Of a stretch of DNA of 64,000 nucleotides, positions 50,701 to 59,030 are shown piece after piece. The position numbers and the translations under genes are program-made. Source of the stretch: Onchidella celtica (taxonomy: Eukaryota; Mollusca; Gastropoda; Systellommatophora; Onchidiidae); assembly GCA_963931925.1 (NCBI GenBank), contig OZ007576.1, forward strand, positions 11,502,261 to 11,566,260, in the 5' to 3' direction. Below the pieces are notes generated by a model. That model saw nothing but the letters and a program-made list of their open reading frames with translations, was not told the DNA's origin and searched no databases. The stretch's first letter is position 1; each line of letters begins with the position of its first letter.

Positions 50701-53700
50701 ACATATATATCAATCTTAAAGGGCAAAGGTCGTATGCAAATTTCTGACCTATAATCTTGTAGAGAATCCACAGCAGAGGCCAGGGTGTCAAGTGGATCTG
50801 TAGTTTTGACTGTTTTAATGTCAAGTCTGTGATGACAAAGCAAAGAAAAACACAACATAATTTATGGATAGTAAACGATAATGACCTTTAATAAACATTA
50901 AACATCACCAAAATCCACGGGATTGAAATGATTCACTGCATCATGAGGTCAGAAGAATCATCTGTATCATTCCATGGCACAGGCATACAATGAAAAAAGA
51001 TGTTGCAGATAATGACAGCCCCTTAAGGTCTAAGAAAGAAAGACGAATCTGAGACTGACACCAAAAGGAAAGTGTGAGTGAGCAACAGAACAATGAGAAC
51101 GATAAATTAACAATCGACTCTACTTCGAAATCATTGTGCATCAGACCAAATGTGATCAGCATATGAAATCACTGCGCATATAACAAAATGTGATCAACAT
51201 CTGCACACTGGGAGACATACATGAAGTTGTAACAAAAAAATTTTTTTACCACTGGTTAACACAAATTTAACATAACCGTTGGTGGCAATCATCTTAAGAA
51301 CTACAGACTAATCATTACTGTACATGCGAACTTACCTAACATCAAAGGAATCCAAACTCAAATTACAAAATTAGATGTTTTTAAGGTATCGTTCCATCTC
51401 AAAGACAATTTCTTTGGCGTCATGTATGAAGAAAGGAAACTAAAACTATCTGAATTATCTATCTGTCAGAACCACACCCCATCACAAAAGTCTACACAAC
51501 CATAATGCTAAAAGTTTTGGTAACAATTTCTAATTTCTTAGAAACTGTAATCAAGAATATGGTTTCCTTCACAATTTTGAGTCAAAATTAGGTCTTACTT
51601 AGAAAAAATTATCAATATAGCAAAGAAAATGCAGGATCGAAAAGTCCAATGCACAGATCTCCACAAAAGAAGGGAACAAAACCAATGACAAAATCCAGAA
51701 AAAGATCATTCTGTGCCCAAACACACCATCTTCTTTTTCTTTAACTCAATTTCATTTAGTACCAACCACCTACAGGCACTTCAATGGGCTTTCAAAAAAC
51801 AGTCATGGGTTGTTGTTTTTTTGTGCTTCATGAAATAGGAAAATTGCTTGCATCTAAAAGTGACCTCAGCACTTTCTCAAAAATAAAATAAAATAAACAG
51901 TTCCATTAACAATTAGTTTAAGCAGTTTTTATGTTTATTTTGGAGCAAAAACAGCAAAATACGATTTGTGTTTCACATCTAAAGGTTATTACAGCAATGC
52001 AAACTTGGCTCTAGCAGAACAGTCCACCAATGTGGAACTTGCCACAGGATCTTACCCACTGCTTCTTTTTGTCAAAGCAAAGTCCAGCTTGACTCCCTCA
52101 CCATCTGGCACTTGAACATCTTGTTTAACACTCTCATCATACCTAAAAACCACAAAAAAAGTGATCTGCAACAGCAGGGTAAACTATTTTTATGTATAAA
52201 CAATCACTTGTTGTGGACTGTCAAACATTGTTAAGTAAACCAACGTGCCGTAAAACAAATATACCCCAACTGCTGTGAACTGCAAAACAAAATCTCTAAA
52301 TATTACTATACAGTGAAAGCACAATATCATTACCAATGCATGAGTTTATGTTAGGCAAAAAATCATTCCTCTATACTATATCAAACACCTCTACAAATCT
52401 ATCACATTAATTCAAAGACATTTACAGTTTACAGGCAGCACAAAGGTCAGTACAAAGTTGAAATCAAGCAAATCAAAACCATGTAAAATATGGAGGAAAG
52501 TTGCTAACTTGAAGACTAATACAGGTTCAAATGCTGTGGAATAGTAAGCAGTGCTTTAACGTCACTAACCAAATGCTTACTGCATGTATACACAATCACC
52601 TAAGAGCATCAAAACCCATACCCATAGAGCATATAATAGTCCATTTGATCCTATTTCAAAATCTTTGAAGGAGGAAATATACAGCACATCACATTCTAAA
52701 TGTGATTGTTTCGTTTTCTTGTTGATAAAACCAGTCTACTTTGAACTAATATTAATTTAAACGCACAAATTTATCCTACACCACAGGCAAACTATCCAAG
52801 TGATATCAATTGAGTTATCTGTGAAATTTATCAACTCAATTATTCATCCAAGTACTTCTCACTCTCAGGAATTTAAGTCACTGGAACATTCTATTCATAA
52901 ATAGAGGTGCAATATGACTTTTTGGAAAAGGGTATAGACAATTTATAGCAATTGCTACAAACGATCAAATGCAATGGATCAAAGAAATAATTGAGCCTAG
53001 CCCAGTGTTCAATTATGAACAAGGAATAGAGATACTACAACAAGTGACACAAAGCCGGAATACGCCATCAATTATGACTCAGACTACCCTGCACTATTTT
53101 GGATGAGATCAACTGTTCATAATTAGGCATGTGCACAACAATGTTTCATGTAACATATTGCACATGCTGAAACATTTTCCCTTGAATATTACATTTCAAA
53201 AGTCATTTCCATAAAAGAATTTGAACATTATTTACACCTTCCTTGCTCATTCTTTTATGCATTAGAACAGTAGGTCGGGCATATTAAAAGAACAATCACA
53301 CTAATCACACCTACTATACTGAAAGTAAAAATGAAGCACCGCATTGGAGAGTCCTGTAATCTTACTATAATGGAACTAGAGGGTGAACATGTAAGCGCTA
53401 AAACTTTATCACTACGTGGCCAAAAATCACGAAACTTGGTGCACTGCTTCAATTTTTGATGATGAGTTATGTCGACATCCCCGTTTTGCACTTTAATATT
53501 ATCTATTCACTATTTTTTGAAAAGCAAAATAAGAGATGCATTTTCCCTGAGCAGGATCAAAAAGTTTCACCGGAAATTGCGCTCTACGCCTCTCTTTACA
53601 CATTGCCGGCCAAAAGTCAAATTTTATCACATCTGTGTATTCTGCAAGGAATTGTCATACAACAAAAAATCTATTAGTAATTAGTCTTTGCATTGAATCC

Positions 53701-56700
53701 AAGTCCCGTTATTAATGGGACCTAGATCTAGCTGGGCTTCGTACAAGGAAAATTTGCAAGATATATCTTGCCTGGGTAGGTCAGTAAATATATAACACAG
53801 AATGGGACTACAAGTACACAGAACAAAAGTTGCATCTAATCCAAAATAGCTGCTCACATACTTCCCGTGGTCACGAAAAGTGGGCTTCTTTCACTTCTGG
53901 TAGTTCCCTATTCTCTGGTTATGAACCTTCTTAACCCTAGTCCTGCGGGAGGCCACTATATTGGCCTCCCCGCGCAACACGCGAGACCATTATTTTGTCC
54001 GACACGCTTAACCGCGGGTCCTACAGGAGGCCACATTTTTGTATAGCAACGGTGCGCCTCGCGCTTTGGTTATTCGGTTGCCAAGGCTGTCGTTGTTTTT
54101 GTTTTTTTCCACACTATTTTCGCGTGTTTATCTATCCTGTCACCCCTACTATATCTAACAAAATGGGATCGTCCGATTACGTTTATTACGATGCAACTAT
54201 TCGCAACTATTCGCCATACTCCTGTAATAGTACTGACGGTCTGAAGTTTGAACTGGGGAAAATCTTGGGGAAACTTTTACTTTGATGCTGGTTGTCGTCT
54301 ACATGTGAAATGAGAAGAAAGCGGCCATGTGCGTATTTGAGACGCCGTTCTACGTCTGTAATTATGAATTCCGATGCAATATTAGGGCATACTGCATAAG
54401 GGCGTCTGTCAGTAGGTTTTTCATCAGGGAAAACTGGGAGAAAATGACCGACTTTGTTGTTGGTCGTTGTCTTTATTTGATGTGGTAATTAGAGAGATAT
54501 TGTGTTCCTTTGGTTAAATCGCTTTTCAGTACTGTACATGTATACATGCTCTACGACCTGGAACTGGAAATCAAATCTCTCGCTAAAACTAACATCATAG
54601 TACGTGGACGCTTTACATAGTAGAGGAGGGGGAAGGCAATGTCACGATACATGTGGTTAGTAAATTAAGCGAATGGCTTAAAAAATAATTTGTTCACATG
54701 CATGGCCTGACTTAGGGACAGAAAAAGCGCAGAGGTCTTGGGAAAATGATAAAACGTGTCTTAAACGGCATGTAAATGCAGAAAATTCTTGATTTGGGCC
54801 TTCCATTTCACAATAAAACCTACTGCATATCATCGCAAGTACTTTATCCAAATATCATAGGGGTCCCTTACGATTTATCCACCACTATTGTTGTTATTGC
54901 GTCCTGAAGTATACGCAATACACGTGTTCACAAGGACCCGATTGACCCGACCACCGAGGTCATCGGCAACACGCGAACGATCGGCTGACTGGCCGCTGGC
55001 TATCCCCGCACGGGGCTTTACGTGGACGAGTTCACTCAACGCGGGACGAGGGTTAAAATTTTGAAAAACAATCCAGAGGAATGCACAAGATTCAAGTGAT
55101 TATAAAACTTTGAAATATAATAATAATTATTATTAACAGGATATATAAAACAATGACTTCAAGTTGGGGATATCTGCAGCTGGTAACTTTCTTACCCATT
55201 AGCTATGACTCTGACTGTATATGTGCCAGGCACAAGCAAACGCCAATAATCTCCAAACTGTGCAGAGGTGATATTGTGATCAATACCATCCACAATAACT
55301 GTGGCAGAAGGAATGCCTTCTCCTGTTTCAGAATCCCTGATGAAGCCTTTCACACCAATGTGCACCTGTCGAAAATAGTCAAGCTCACTCATGACACATT
55401 CCATATTTCAAACATCTGCACATGTTTCACATGCTTTTAAGACAAAGCTATGTCTATGCACAATAAATTCATGATACCAGCTTTCATATATATATATAAT
55501 TAATTCTCTAGTGACATATCTTGATGTAGCATATCTTGTTTGTAGGATGCACAACATGTGTTTTATCAGTGTCTGATCTTGCAAAGAATGTTAGCAATTA
55601 GTAATCAGCACTAATAAAGTACGTCTACTTTAATGAGTTTGATGATTTTATATTGCCCAAACACCGACGTGAAAATATACTGCAGTTTAATTTAACTTGT
55701 ATAAAGATACCGTAACAGCAGCATCTGCAAATTTGTCTTTAAATAAAGCCAGGTCTTACATTAAACACAATAACAGAGCTAGATCTTCTCTTACTGTTCA
55801 AGAAATGGCTCAGTATTAAAGGGAAGTCTCAGTAATGAATCCTCTGTGCCACAGAGAAGTGTAGTGAAAATATTACTCGAACAATTATGAAAAGTCAAAT
55901 TCCACAGCACCAGGTGTTATCATAGTGCCTCACCTTTCAAAGACAGCAGGTGAATGAGTAGACAAATGTGAGCATTAAAAATGGGCTTTTCCCCCCATGT
56001 CTATATATTATTGTGGCCACATTAATATTACTAAATCCACTTTTATCATTATGTTAACGCTCACCCTGCGCGCTACCCGTAAAGCCCACTGCCCGGTCAG
56101 TGACCTTACTCACGGAGAATCTTATCTGGGGTCACTGACCCGTGCCGCTATACGATGACCATAATATGCTGTACATGTGGTTCGGTTTTTATTGATCGGT
56201 ATGAAAACATTCGCTGCTATGCCTTATCATGCTTGATAATGAAGTAACCAGCAAAACCTTAGTCTGTCAGTCTCTAACCAATGATCTGACTTATGATTCC
56301 AAACTGACAGCTGTACTTTTCGTGAGAACGAAGCATGATAACAAGCCACGCCCTCCCAAGCCCTACACAAATGGTTTCACCCTGATTGACACATACTAAT
56401 AGACCAATGTGGGCATTTGGGGCAAAGATTATTTCAGAGCTTGTTTCTGATTGGTTCTTAGATCTATACAGACAACTCCAGATGGTGCTCAGATTGTGAG
56501 AAAATGAGATAATATTGCAAATTTGTTGAGCAACAGTTTGCATGTCGATGTTAGATCTTTTGAAAGTGTGGGGAGAGCCTTTGAAAGCTTAGTCTTTGTG
56601 ATTCCGACCAGTGGTTCACTGGTTAACATGTCCATGTCACAATGCCTTTGATTTAGAAGAGATACAGTGAACAATAACACGGTGGTTACGTCTCAAAAAG

Positions 56701-59030
56701 GACAGCGACCTGATGCATAAAAATACGGCTTGCGCATGGCGCGGTCAGCTTGACCTTGCCGACTTTTGCCGCCCGTGCAGCGTGAGCGCTTGCAAAACAT
56801 GGGCGGCATTTGCCCTGCGTAGGGTGAAGGTTAAAATTGTTATCATTCCACTTATGATCATGACTGCTAGCCTTTATTCTTACTTAATATTAATTTTATG
56901 ATCTTTGTTAGGTGGATTTTGTCAAGTTGGAGATACTAAAATATACAATCATGATTCAGAACAAAAGGCATCGCTACAGAGGAATTTTTACCATTTCCAA
57001 ATAAGACAGTAGGGCCTCTCTGTTGTTTTCCCATTCTTGTGGCAGGTTTTCTGGGGGTGGGTATTTGCAGCAGGACAGCTCTACTGTTATTTCCAGACAG
57101 TTGCTGTGCAAATAATTGTAATCTTCCATGCCACCTGTGAGCAAAGAAATTGTCACAATATGACATACTGAACTGGTCTGATTTCATCCATGGACAAATC
57201 TCTCTCTCAGCAATAAATTAATGTGAAACTTAAACCTTTTAATTATTCCACAGCCAGTGATTCGGTGAACCACTTCCATAAATTGTATTAACACAAAAGC
57301 AGACCAGCAAAAATAAATCTTTAATGAGTTGAAATTTACAGACAATAGAACAGTATGTTAACTATACCTGAAGGACATAATATGATAATGCCTTGGTGTA
57401 ATGTCAAAAAGGGACTAATAGTCAAGTATTTAAAAAATTTATTATTCTACCCAACAATGGCCAATTAGGGCAATAATTAGCAATTAGGAAATCACTTTAT
57501 CATTTCTCCCACGTGGATGTTCATAATGAGCTGAACAGGACGAGCTGAATTGTTGATGCTCAGTAATGGCTCTTTTCACATTCTTATTAGTTGCATTTTT
57601 TTTTTTTTTTAGTTTTATTACTCTATAGCCATTTTTGAAATCATGCTTTTCTGCCAATCAACCTGAGTATTTTTTAACTGTTTAGTATAAAAGAGACTAA
57701 CAAAGTGTCCATTTATTATTGTTGTTTCTTTTTTTCCTGAACTGCTACTTTTCGCAGACCTTTCCTGGATGCAGAAAAATTCATTATAACTCTGGAGGGA
57801 AAACTGTTTAGGTTTCAGTATAGTATAGTATAGTCAACGTGTTTCAGACTGCTTATAACTGGAAAAACAATGATTTGCCAGCCCAACCACCCGATGACTG
57901 TGAAGTGTTGTAACTGACAAATTTTGGGGCACGAAAACAGATCACAAATTAGGCACTGCTTCTTTCCTGCCAAACATCAATATTTTCCTTACTATCATGC
58001 TTCTGCTAAAAATCTGACACTATACAGTACCATTTTTTTAAATCTCATATTTATTTGCCAATGAAATACACTACCACCATAACTCAAGCTTTTTTCAAAC
58101 TGAATGCTGTCGTCCAATGTCTCATGCTACTATTAATACTAAGCACCCTCAGATATTCCTTCATTTTGTGGAAACAAACCCAAGGCCAAACTCACCTGGT
58201 ACATCATACCAGTGAGCTCCATTGGTAATGCCATCTGGAAAGTGATCGCCTGTGCAAAGGTGTCCATTCCGCATTGTTTTATGATTGTTAGCATAAGTAT
58301 GGGCTAAAAGTTTAAAAACTAGATCGTCAGAAGCTGCACTGTATTTCCCAACATTTGTATGGGAGGCTGAATCATCAAATGGGTAAGAAGCAACCACACT
58401 TCCTCCATGAAGATTTGCAGACAAAACAAATGGGTTGTTCTCTATCCAGTGAATTATTGCTGCTGTTTCTGGCTGGACAGTGCCAAGATTTCCACCAAAC
58501 TGATCGGGAAAATTTCTGTTTAAGTCAATATTGTGAGCATTGTGTCGGCCAACAACTCCAGTGCAGTCTCCTATTTCAGCTTGCTCAAATCCGTCAGGGT
58601 TCATGGTGGGCATTATAAAAATATTTGTTGAGTCGACTATCTTCCTGACACGGCTATCTCCTTCATCATAGTGGAATAGCAAGTACTGAGCCAGATATAT
58701 GAGCATTTCTCTGCCAATGGCTTCATTTCCATGCATGTTGCCAATGTATTTAAACATGGGTTCACCTGGTTCAGTTGTGTTTACATTATCTGTTATCTGA
58801 AGTGCTAACAGTTTTCTGCCGTTTACACTAGTTCCGATGTCATGGAGCTTGGTAAGATTTGGATATTGGCTATGTAGATCATTGAACATGGTCACTATCT
58901 CATCATAATGATGGTATTTACTGGTATCGATGGTGTGGTCTAATGCATTACTGGTTGTTTCAGGAAACAACAAGGATAATGTCAATGTTATAAAAATTGA
59001 ACTGAACATATTTCGTCCTGGTGTCCACAT
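23506..59030 (-). CDS. CPD: Carboxypeptidase D with four carboxypeptidase repeats, 28 exons, 1677 aa
   Basis: An M14 (N/E subfamily) metallocarboxypeptidase that trims C-terminal Arg/Lys from peptides in the trans-Golgi and endosomal route. Exons on the minus strand: 59030-58196, 57134-56992, 55365-55196, 52142-52056, 50826-50749, 50538-50345, 48301-48110, 47405-47128, 46172-46073, 44622-44480, 43063-42894, 41394-41127, 40063-39928, 38503-38343, 37261-37173, 36591-36360, 35532-35424, 34642-34496, 33803-33626, 32848-32656, 32145-32010, 31416-31276, 30660-30589, 30242-30178, 29489-29358, 26830-26642, 25074-24969, 23795-23506. All introns are GT-AG and the total is 5034 nt, in frame. Order: signal peptide (about 1-28), repeat 1 (about 38-412), repeat 2 (about 450-820), repeat 3 (about 842-1205), repeat 4 (about 1209-1562), membrane span (about 1567-1597), acidic tail. 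Repeats 1 and 2 keep zinc ligands and catalytic Glu (H100/E103/H208/E297 and H514/E517/H621/E711) and the substrate Arg (R172, R585). Repeats 3 and 4 do not. Vertebrate CPD has three repeats and about 1380 residues. Confidence 0.97.
24139..24295 (+). mobile_element. SINE/LINE 3' tail with ATT repeats, in CPD intron 27
   Basis: After a GAGAGA run (24150-24192), the sequence GTAAAGCGCCTAGAGC, then GGGCGCTATATAAATGATC and an ATT trinucleotide tail (about 24273-24293), matches a tail shared by many marine invertebrate and fish SINE/LINE elements. The 5' part is not recognisable. Confidence 0.5.
24969..25074 (-). CDS. CPD: CPD exon 27: start of the membrane span
   Basis: 106 nt, acceptor TTCTAG. 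Encodes [20 protein letters not shown] then [15 protein letters not shown], the outer half of the transmembrane helix. Confidence 0.93.
25491..26521. mobile_element. piggyBac-like non-autonomous element, family A copy 1, in CPD intron 26
   Basis: 1031 bp flanked by TTAA on both sides (25487-25490, 26522-26525). The ends are inverted: CCCTCATCCTGC at the left, ...GGGACAAGGG at the right. TTAA targets with CCC... termini are the signature of piggyBac transposons. Homologous in the same orientation to 53935-55052, which has an extra block of about 90 bp in the middle. No intact transposase. Confidence 0.75.
26642..26830 (-). CDS. CPD: CPD exon 26: transthyretin-like domain 4
   Basis: 189 nt. 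Encodes [20 protein letters not shown] through [20 protein letters not shown], homologous to the last beta-sandwich of vertebrate CPD. Confidence 0.95.
26940..27165 (+). mobile_element. LINE reverse-transcriptase C-terminal remnant in CPD intron 25
   Basis: Encodes, with a frameshift, [20 protein letters not shown] then [20 protein letters not shown] and [12 protein letters not shown]-x-x-RW-x-DD followed by RxxW at this spacing is the usual C terminus of LINE polymerases. It is antisense to CPD. Confidence 0.65.
29358..29489 (-). CDS. CPD: CPD exon 25: repeat 4, catalytic Glu position
   Basis: 132 nt. Encodes [20 protein letters not shown] and [20 protein letters not shown]1452 sits where the catalytic Glu would be, with one extra residue before CC. 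Confidence 0.93.
30178..30242 (-). CDS. CPD: CPD exon 24: repeat 4
   Basis: 65 nt, acceptor TTTCAG, donor GCG|GTAAGC. Encodes [20 protein letters not shown] then LA. Short, supported by phase. Confidence 0.87.
30589..30660 (-). CDS. CPD: CPD exon 23: repeat 4
   Basis: 72 nt. Encodes [20 protein letters not shown] then PDHKG. Short, supported by phase and splice sites. Confidence 0.88.
31276..31416 (-). CDS. CPD: CPD exon 22: repeat 4, third zinc ligand lost
   Basis: 141 nt. Encodes [20 protein letters not shown] and [20 protein letters not shown]; the zinc His of NLHGG is R1379. Confidence 0.94.
32010..32145 (-). CDS. CPD: CPD exon 21: repeat 4
   Basis: 136 nt. Encodes [20 protein letters not shown] and [16 protein letters not shown] is NIEG and the substrate Arg of LNRNF is K1343. 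Confidence 0.93.
32656..32848 (-). CDS. CPD: CPD exon 20: repeat 4, first two zinc ligands kept
   Basis: 193 nt. Encodes [20 protein letters not shown] with H1272 and E1275 in the HxxE zinc positions. Confidence 0.95.
33626..33803 (-). CDS. CPD: CPD exon 19: junction of repeats 3 and 4
   Basis: 178 nt. Encodes [20 protein letters not shown] then the start of repeat 4, [20 protein letters not shown]. The donor AG|GTTTGT is a weak match to consensus. Confidence 0.92.
34496..34642 (-). CDS. CPD: CPD exon 18: transthyretin-like domain 3
   Basis: 147 nt. Encodes [20 protein letters not shown] through [18 protein letters not shown], a diverged beta-sandwich. Confidence 0.92.
35424..35532 (-). CDS. 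CPD: CPD exon 17: repeat 3, catalytic Glu lost
   Basis: 109 nt, acceptor AATTAG. Encodes [20 protein letters not shown]; the catalytic Glu of VELSCCKYP is H1096 while the CCKYP is kept. Confidence 0.93.
36360..36591 (-). CDS. CPD: CPD exon 16: repeat 3
   Basis: 232 nt, residues 1015-1092. Encodes [20 protein letters not shown], a helix [20 protein letters not shown], and [20 protein letters not shown] in place of the ITNGAHWY loop. Confidence 0.93.
37173..37261 (-). CDS. CPD: CPD exon 15: repeat 3, third zinc ligand lost
   Basis: 89 nt. Encodes [20 protein letters not shown] then [10 protein letters not shown]; the zinc His of NLHGG is A1008. The donor is GT|GTGAGT. Confidence 0.92.
37574..37700. 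repeat. 63-bp tandem duplication in CPD intron 14
   Basis: Two adjacent copies of a unit that starts CTGTGACTGCCAGTTCTATG and ends CATATTCCTGCTAACTAAT, differing at only a few positions. Confidence 0.85.
38343..38503 (-). CDS. CPD: CPD exon 14: repeat 3
   Basis: 161 nt. Encodes [20 protein letters not shown] then [17 protein letters not shown]; the NPDG motif of active repeats is replaced by NVHG. Confidence 0.93.
39050..39400 (-). mobile_element. LINE C-terminal zinc-finger remnant in CPD intron 13
   Basis: The minus-strand frame contains [20 protein letters not shown] followed by CAC, a C2H2-like motif with the S-R-I-G-L-x-S-H core found at the very C terminus of many LINE polymerases of molluscs and other invertebrates. 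The upstream frame is poorly conserved, so this is a decayed 3' end. Confidence 0.5.
39928..40063 (-). CDS. CPD: CPD exon 13: repeat 3, lost zinc ligands
   Basis: 136 nt. Encodes [20 protein letters not shown]. In alignment with GNMHGNE of the active repeats, the zinc His is N912 and the zinc Glu is S915. Confidence 0.94.
41127..41394 (-). CDS. CPD: CPD exon 12: end of repeat 2 and start of repeat 3
   Basis: 268 nt, residues 797-886. Encodes [20 protein letters not shown] then [10 protein letters not shown], an acidic linker, and the helix [20 protein letters not shown] that opens repeat 3. Confidence 0.95.
41700..41978 (-). mobile_element. tRNA-derived SINE in CPD intron 11
   Basis: On the minus strand an A box TGGTCTAGAGG (41972-41962) fits TRGYNNARNGG exactly, and a B box GGTTTGATTCC (41929-41919) lies 32 nt further on, the spacing of a tRNA-type RNA polymerase III promoter. 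It is followed by about 200 bp of SINE body with GTTAAAGATACCTTGGCAG and AATTCGAGAAGTACAGG blocks. It is not an intact tRNA, because the cloverleaf does not close at the acceptor stem. Confidence 0.65.
42894..43063 (-). CDS. CPD: CPD exon 11: transthyretin-like domain 2
   Basis: 170 nt. Encodes [20 protein letters not shown] through [20 protein letters not shown]. Same length and phases as exon 3. Confidence 0.98.
43172..44300. repeat. Local duplication of about 170 bp, interrupted by family B copy 1, in CPD intron 10
   Basis: The stretch before and just after the family B element (43172-43283 and 44061-44120) and the stretch 44121-44300 are diverged copies. Both contain TTCTTTCACA...TGGATTCATG, then GGTCAAATCTA or GATCAAATCTA, then TTTCTTGTTCTGCTTCA or TTTCTTGTCCTGCTTCA and GACATGTTTTTCT or GGCATGTTTTTCT. 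Confidence 0.6.
43284..44056. mobile_element. piggyBac-like non-autonomous element, family B copy 1, in CPD intron 10
   Basis: 773 bp flanked by TTAA (43280-43283, 44057-44060). Ends CGCTCACCCC and ...GGGTGAGGG are inverted. Homologous in the same orientation to 56058-56830, which is also 773 bp. A 61-codon minus-strand frame at 43896-43711 is shared with the other copy. Confidence 0.75.
44480..44622 (-). CDS. CPD: CPD exon 10: catalytic Glu of domain 2
   Basis: 143 nt. Encodes [20 protein letters not shown] then [12 protein letters not shown], with catalytic E711. Same length and phases as exon 2. Confidence 0.98.
45680..45760. repeat. Short tandem duplication, about 38 bp, in CPD intron 9
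   Basis: Two adjacent diverged copies of TGTTATGAAGGAGGCTAAG followed by TTCTGACTTCACTGTGATG. Confidence 0.6.
46073..46172 (-). CDS. CPD: CPD exon 9
   Basis: 100 nt. Encodes [20 protein letters not shown] then [14 protein letters not shown], the substrate-pocket loop of domain 2. Confidence 0.96.
47128..47405 (-). CDS. CPD: CPD exon 8: Arg and third zinc ligand of domain 2
   Basis: 278 nt. Encodes [16 protein letters not shown] (R585) and [20 protein letters not shown] (zinc H621), then [19 protein letters not shown]. Confidence 0.98.
48110..48301 (-). CDS. CPD: CPD exon 7: zinc ligands of domain 2
   Basis: 192 nt. Encodes [20 protein letters not shown] (zinc H514, E517) and [18 protein letters not shown]. 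Confidence 0.98.
48369..48570. mobile_element. Foldback MITE (PIF/Harbinger-like), copy 2, in CPD intron 6
   Basis: 202 bp, homologous to 4391-4595. It starts CTCGTCTTGTCCACAGCATC and ends with an imperfect inverted copy (GATGCTGTGGACAAGGCCAC). TAA lies on both sides (48366-48368, 48571-48573), again a TWA target. Inner inverted blocks CACTCTTTGCCTC and GAGGCAAAGAG are kept. Confidence 0.7.
49053..50322. repeat. 48-bp minisatellite, about 26 copies, in CPD intron 6
   Basis: A unit of 48 bp containing GTCAATAGAAAAAATATACA followed by GTAGACGGAAAAGAAGCAGA and GACACAAT, repeated head to tail. Copies differ at a few fixed positions (AATAG/AATGG, GACGG/GATGG, GAGAC/GAGAA). One copy near 49400-49445 has a 20-bp internal duplication. 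Because 48 is divisible by three and the unit has no stop in several frames, long open frames appear on both strands; they are not genes. Confidence 0.97.
50345..50538 (-). CDS. CPD: CPD exon 6: start of catalytic domain 2
   Basis: 194 nt. Encodes [40 protein letters not shown] and [13 protein letters not shown], matching the start of vertebrate domain 2. The donor at 50344 is about 20 bp from a 48-bp minisatellite in intron 6. Confidence 0.97.
50749..50826 (-). CDS. CPD: CPD exon 5: linker between repeats 1 and 2
   Basis: 78 nt, acceptor ATCACAG, donor AG|GTCAGA. Encodes [20 protein letters not shown] then SLQDY. No counterpart of known function; supported by phase and splice sites. Confidence 0.82.
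52056..52142 (-). CDS. CPD: CPD exon 4: end of transthyretin-like domain 1
   Basis: 87 nt, acceptor TTTTAG, donor GTAAGA. Encodes [20 protein letters not shown] then DFALTKRSS. The reading phase joins both neighbours; too short to stand out on its own. Confidence 0.9.
53935..55052. mobile_element. piggyBac-like non-autonomous element, family A copy 2, in CPD intron 3
   Basis: 1118 bp flanked by TTAA (53931-53934, 55053-55056). Left end CCCTAGTCCTGC, right end ...GGGACGAGGG. Homologous in the same orientation to 25491-26521. It begins 143 bp after exon 3. A short frame starting [20 protein letters not shown] (about 54163) might be a leftover of a transposase N terminus; the other copy has a stop in it. 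Confidence 0.75.
55196..55365 (-). CDS. CPD: CPD exon 3: transthyretin-like domain 1
   Basis: 170 nt. Encodes [20 protein letters not shown] through [20 protein letters not shown], the beta-sandwich that follows each catalytic unit in this subfamily. Same length and phases as exon 11. Confidence 0.97.
56058..56830. mobile_element. piggyBac-like non-autonomous element, family B copy 2, in CPD intron 2
   Basis: 773 bp flanked by TTAA (56054-56057, 56831-56834). Left end CGCTCACCCTGC, right end ...GGGTGAAGG. Homologous to 43284-44056. It ends 161 bp from exon 2. Confidence 0.75.
56992..57134 (-). CDS. CPD: CPD exon 2: catalytic Glu of domain 1
   Basis: 143 nt, residues 279-326. Encodes [13 protein letters not shown] and [17 protein letters not shown], with catalytic E297. 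The acceptor is TCACAG, the donor ATG|GTAAAA. Same length and phases as exon 10. Confidence 0.97.
58196..59030 (-). CDS. CPD: CPD exon 1: signal peptide and most of catalytic domain 1
   Basis: 835 nt, residues 1-278. The ATG at 59030-59028 precedes a hydrophobic signal sequence ([13 protein letters not shown]); a second Met at residue 8 could also serve. Contains [12 protein letters not shown] (zinc H100, E103), [16 protein letters not shown] (R172), [16 protein letters not shown] (zinc H208) and [13 protein letters not shown]. The donor is CCAG|GTGAGT. The matching part of repeat 2 is split over four exons. Confidence 0.97.
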
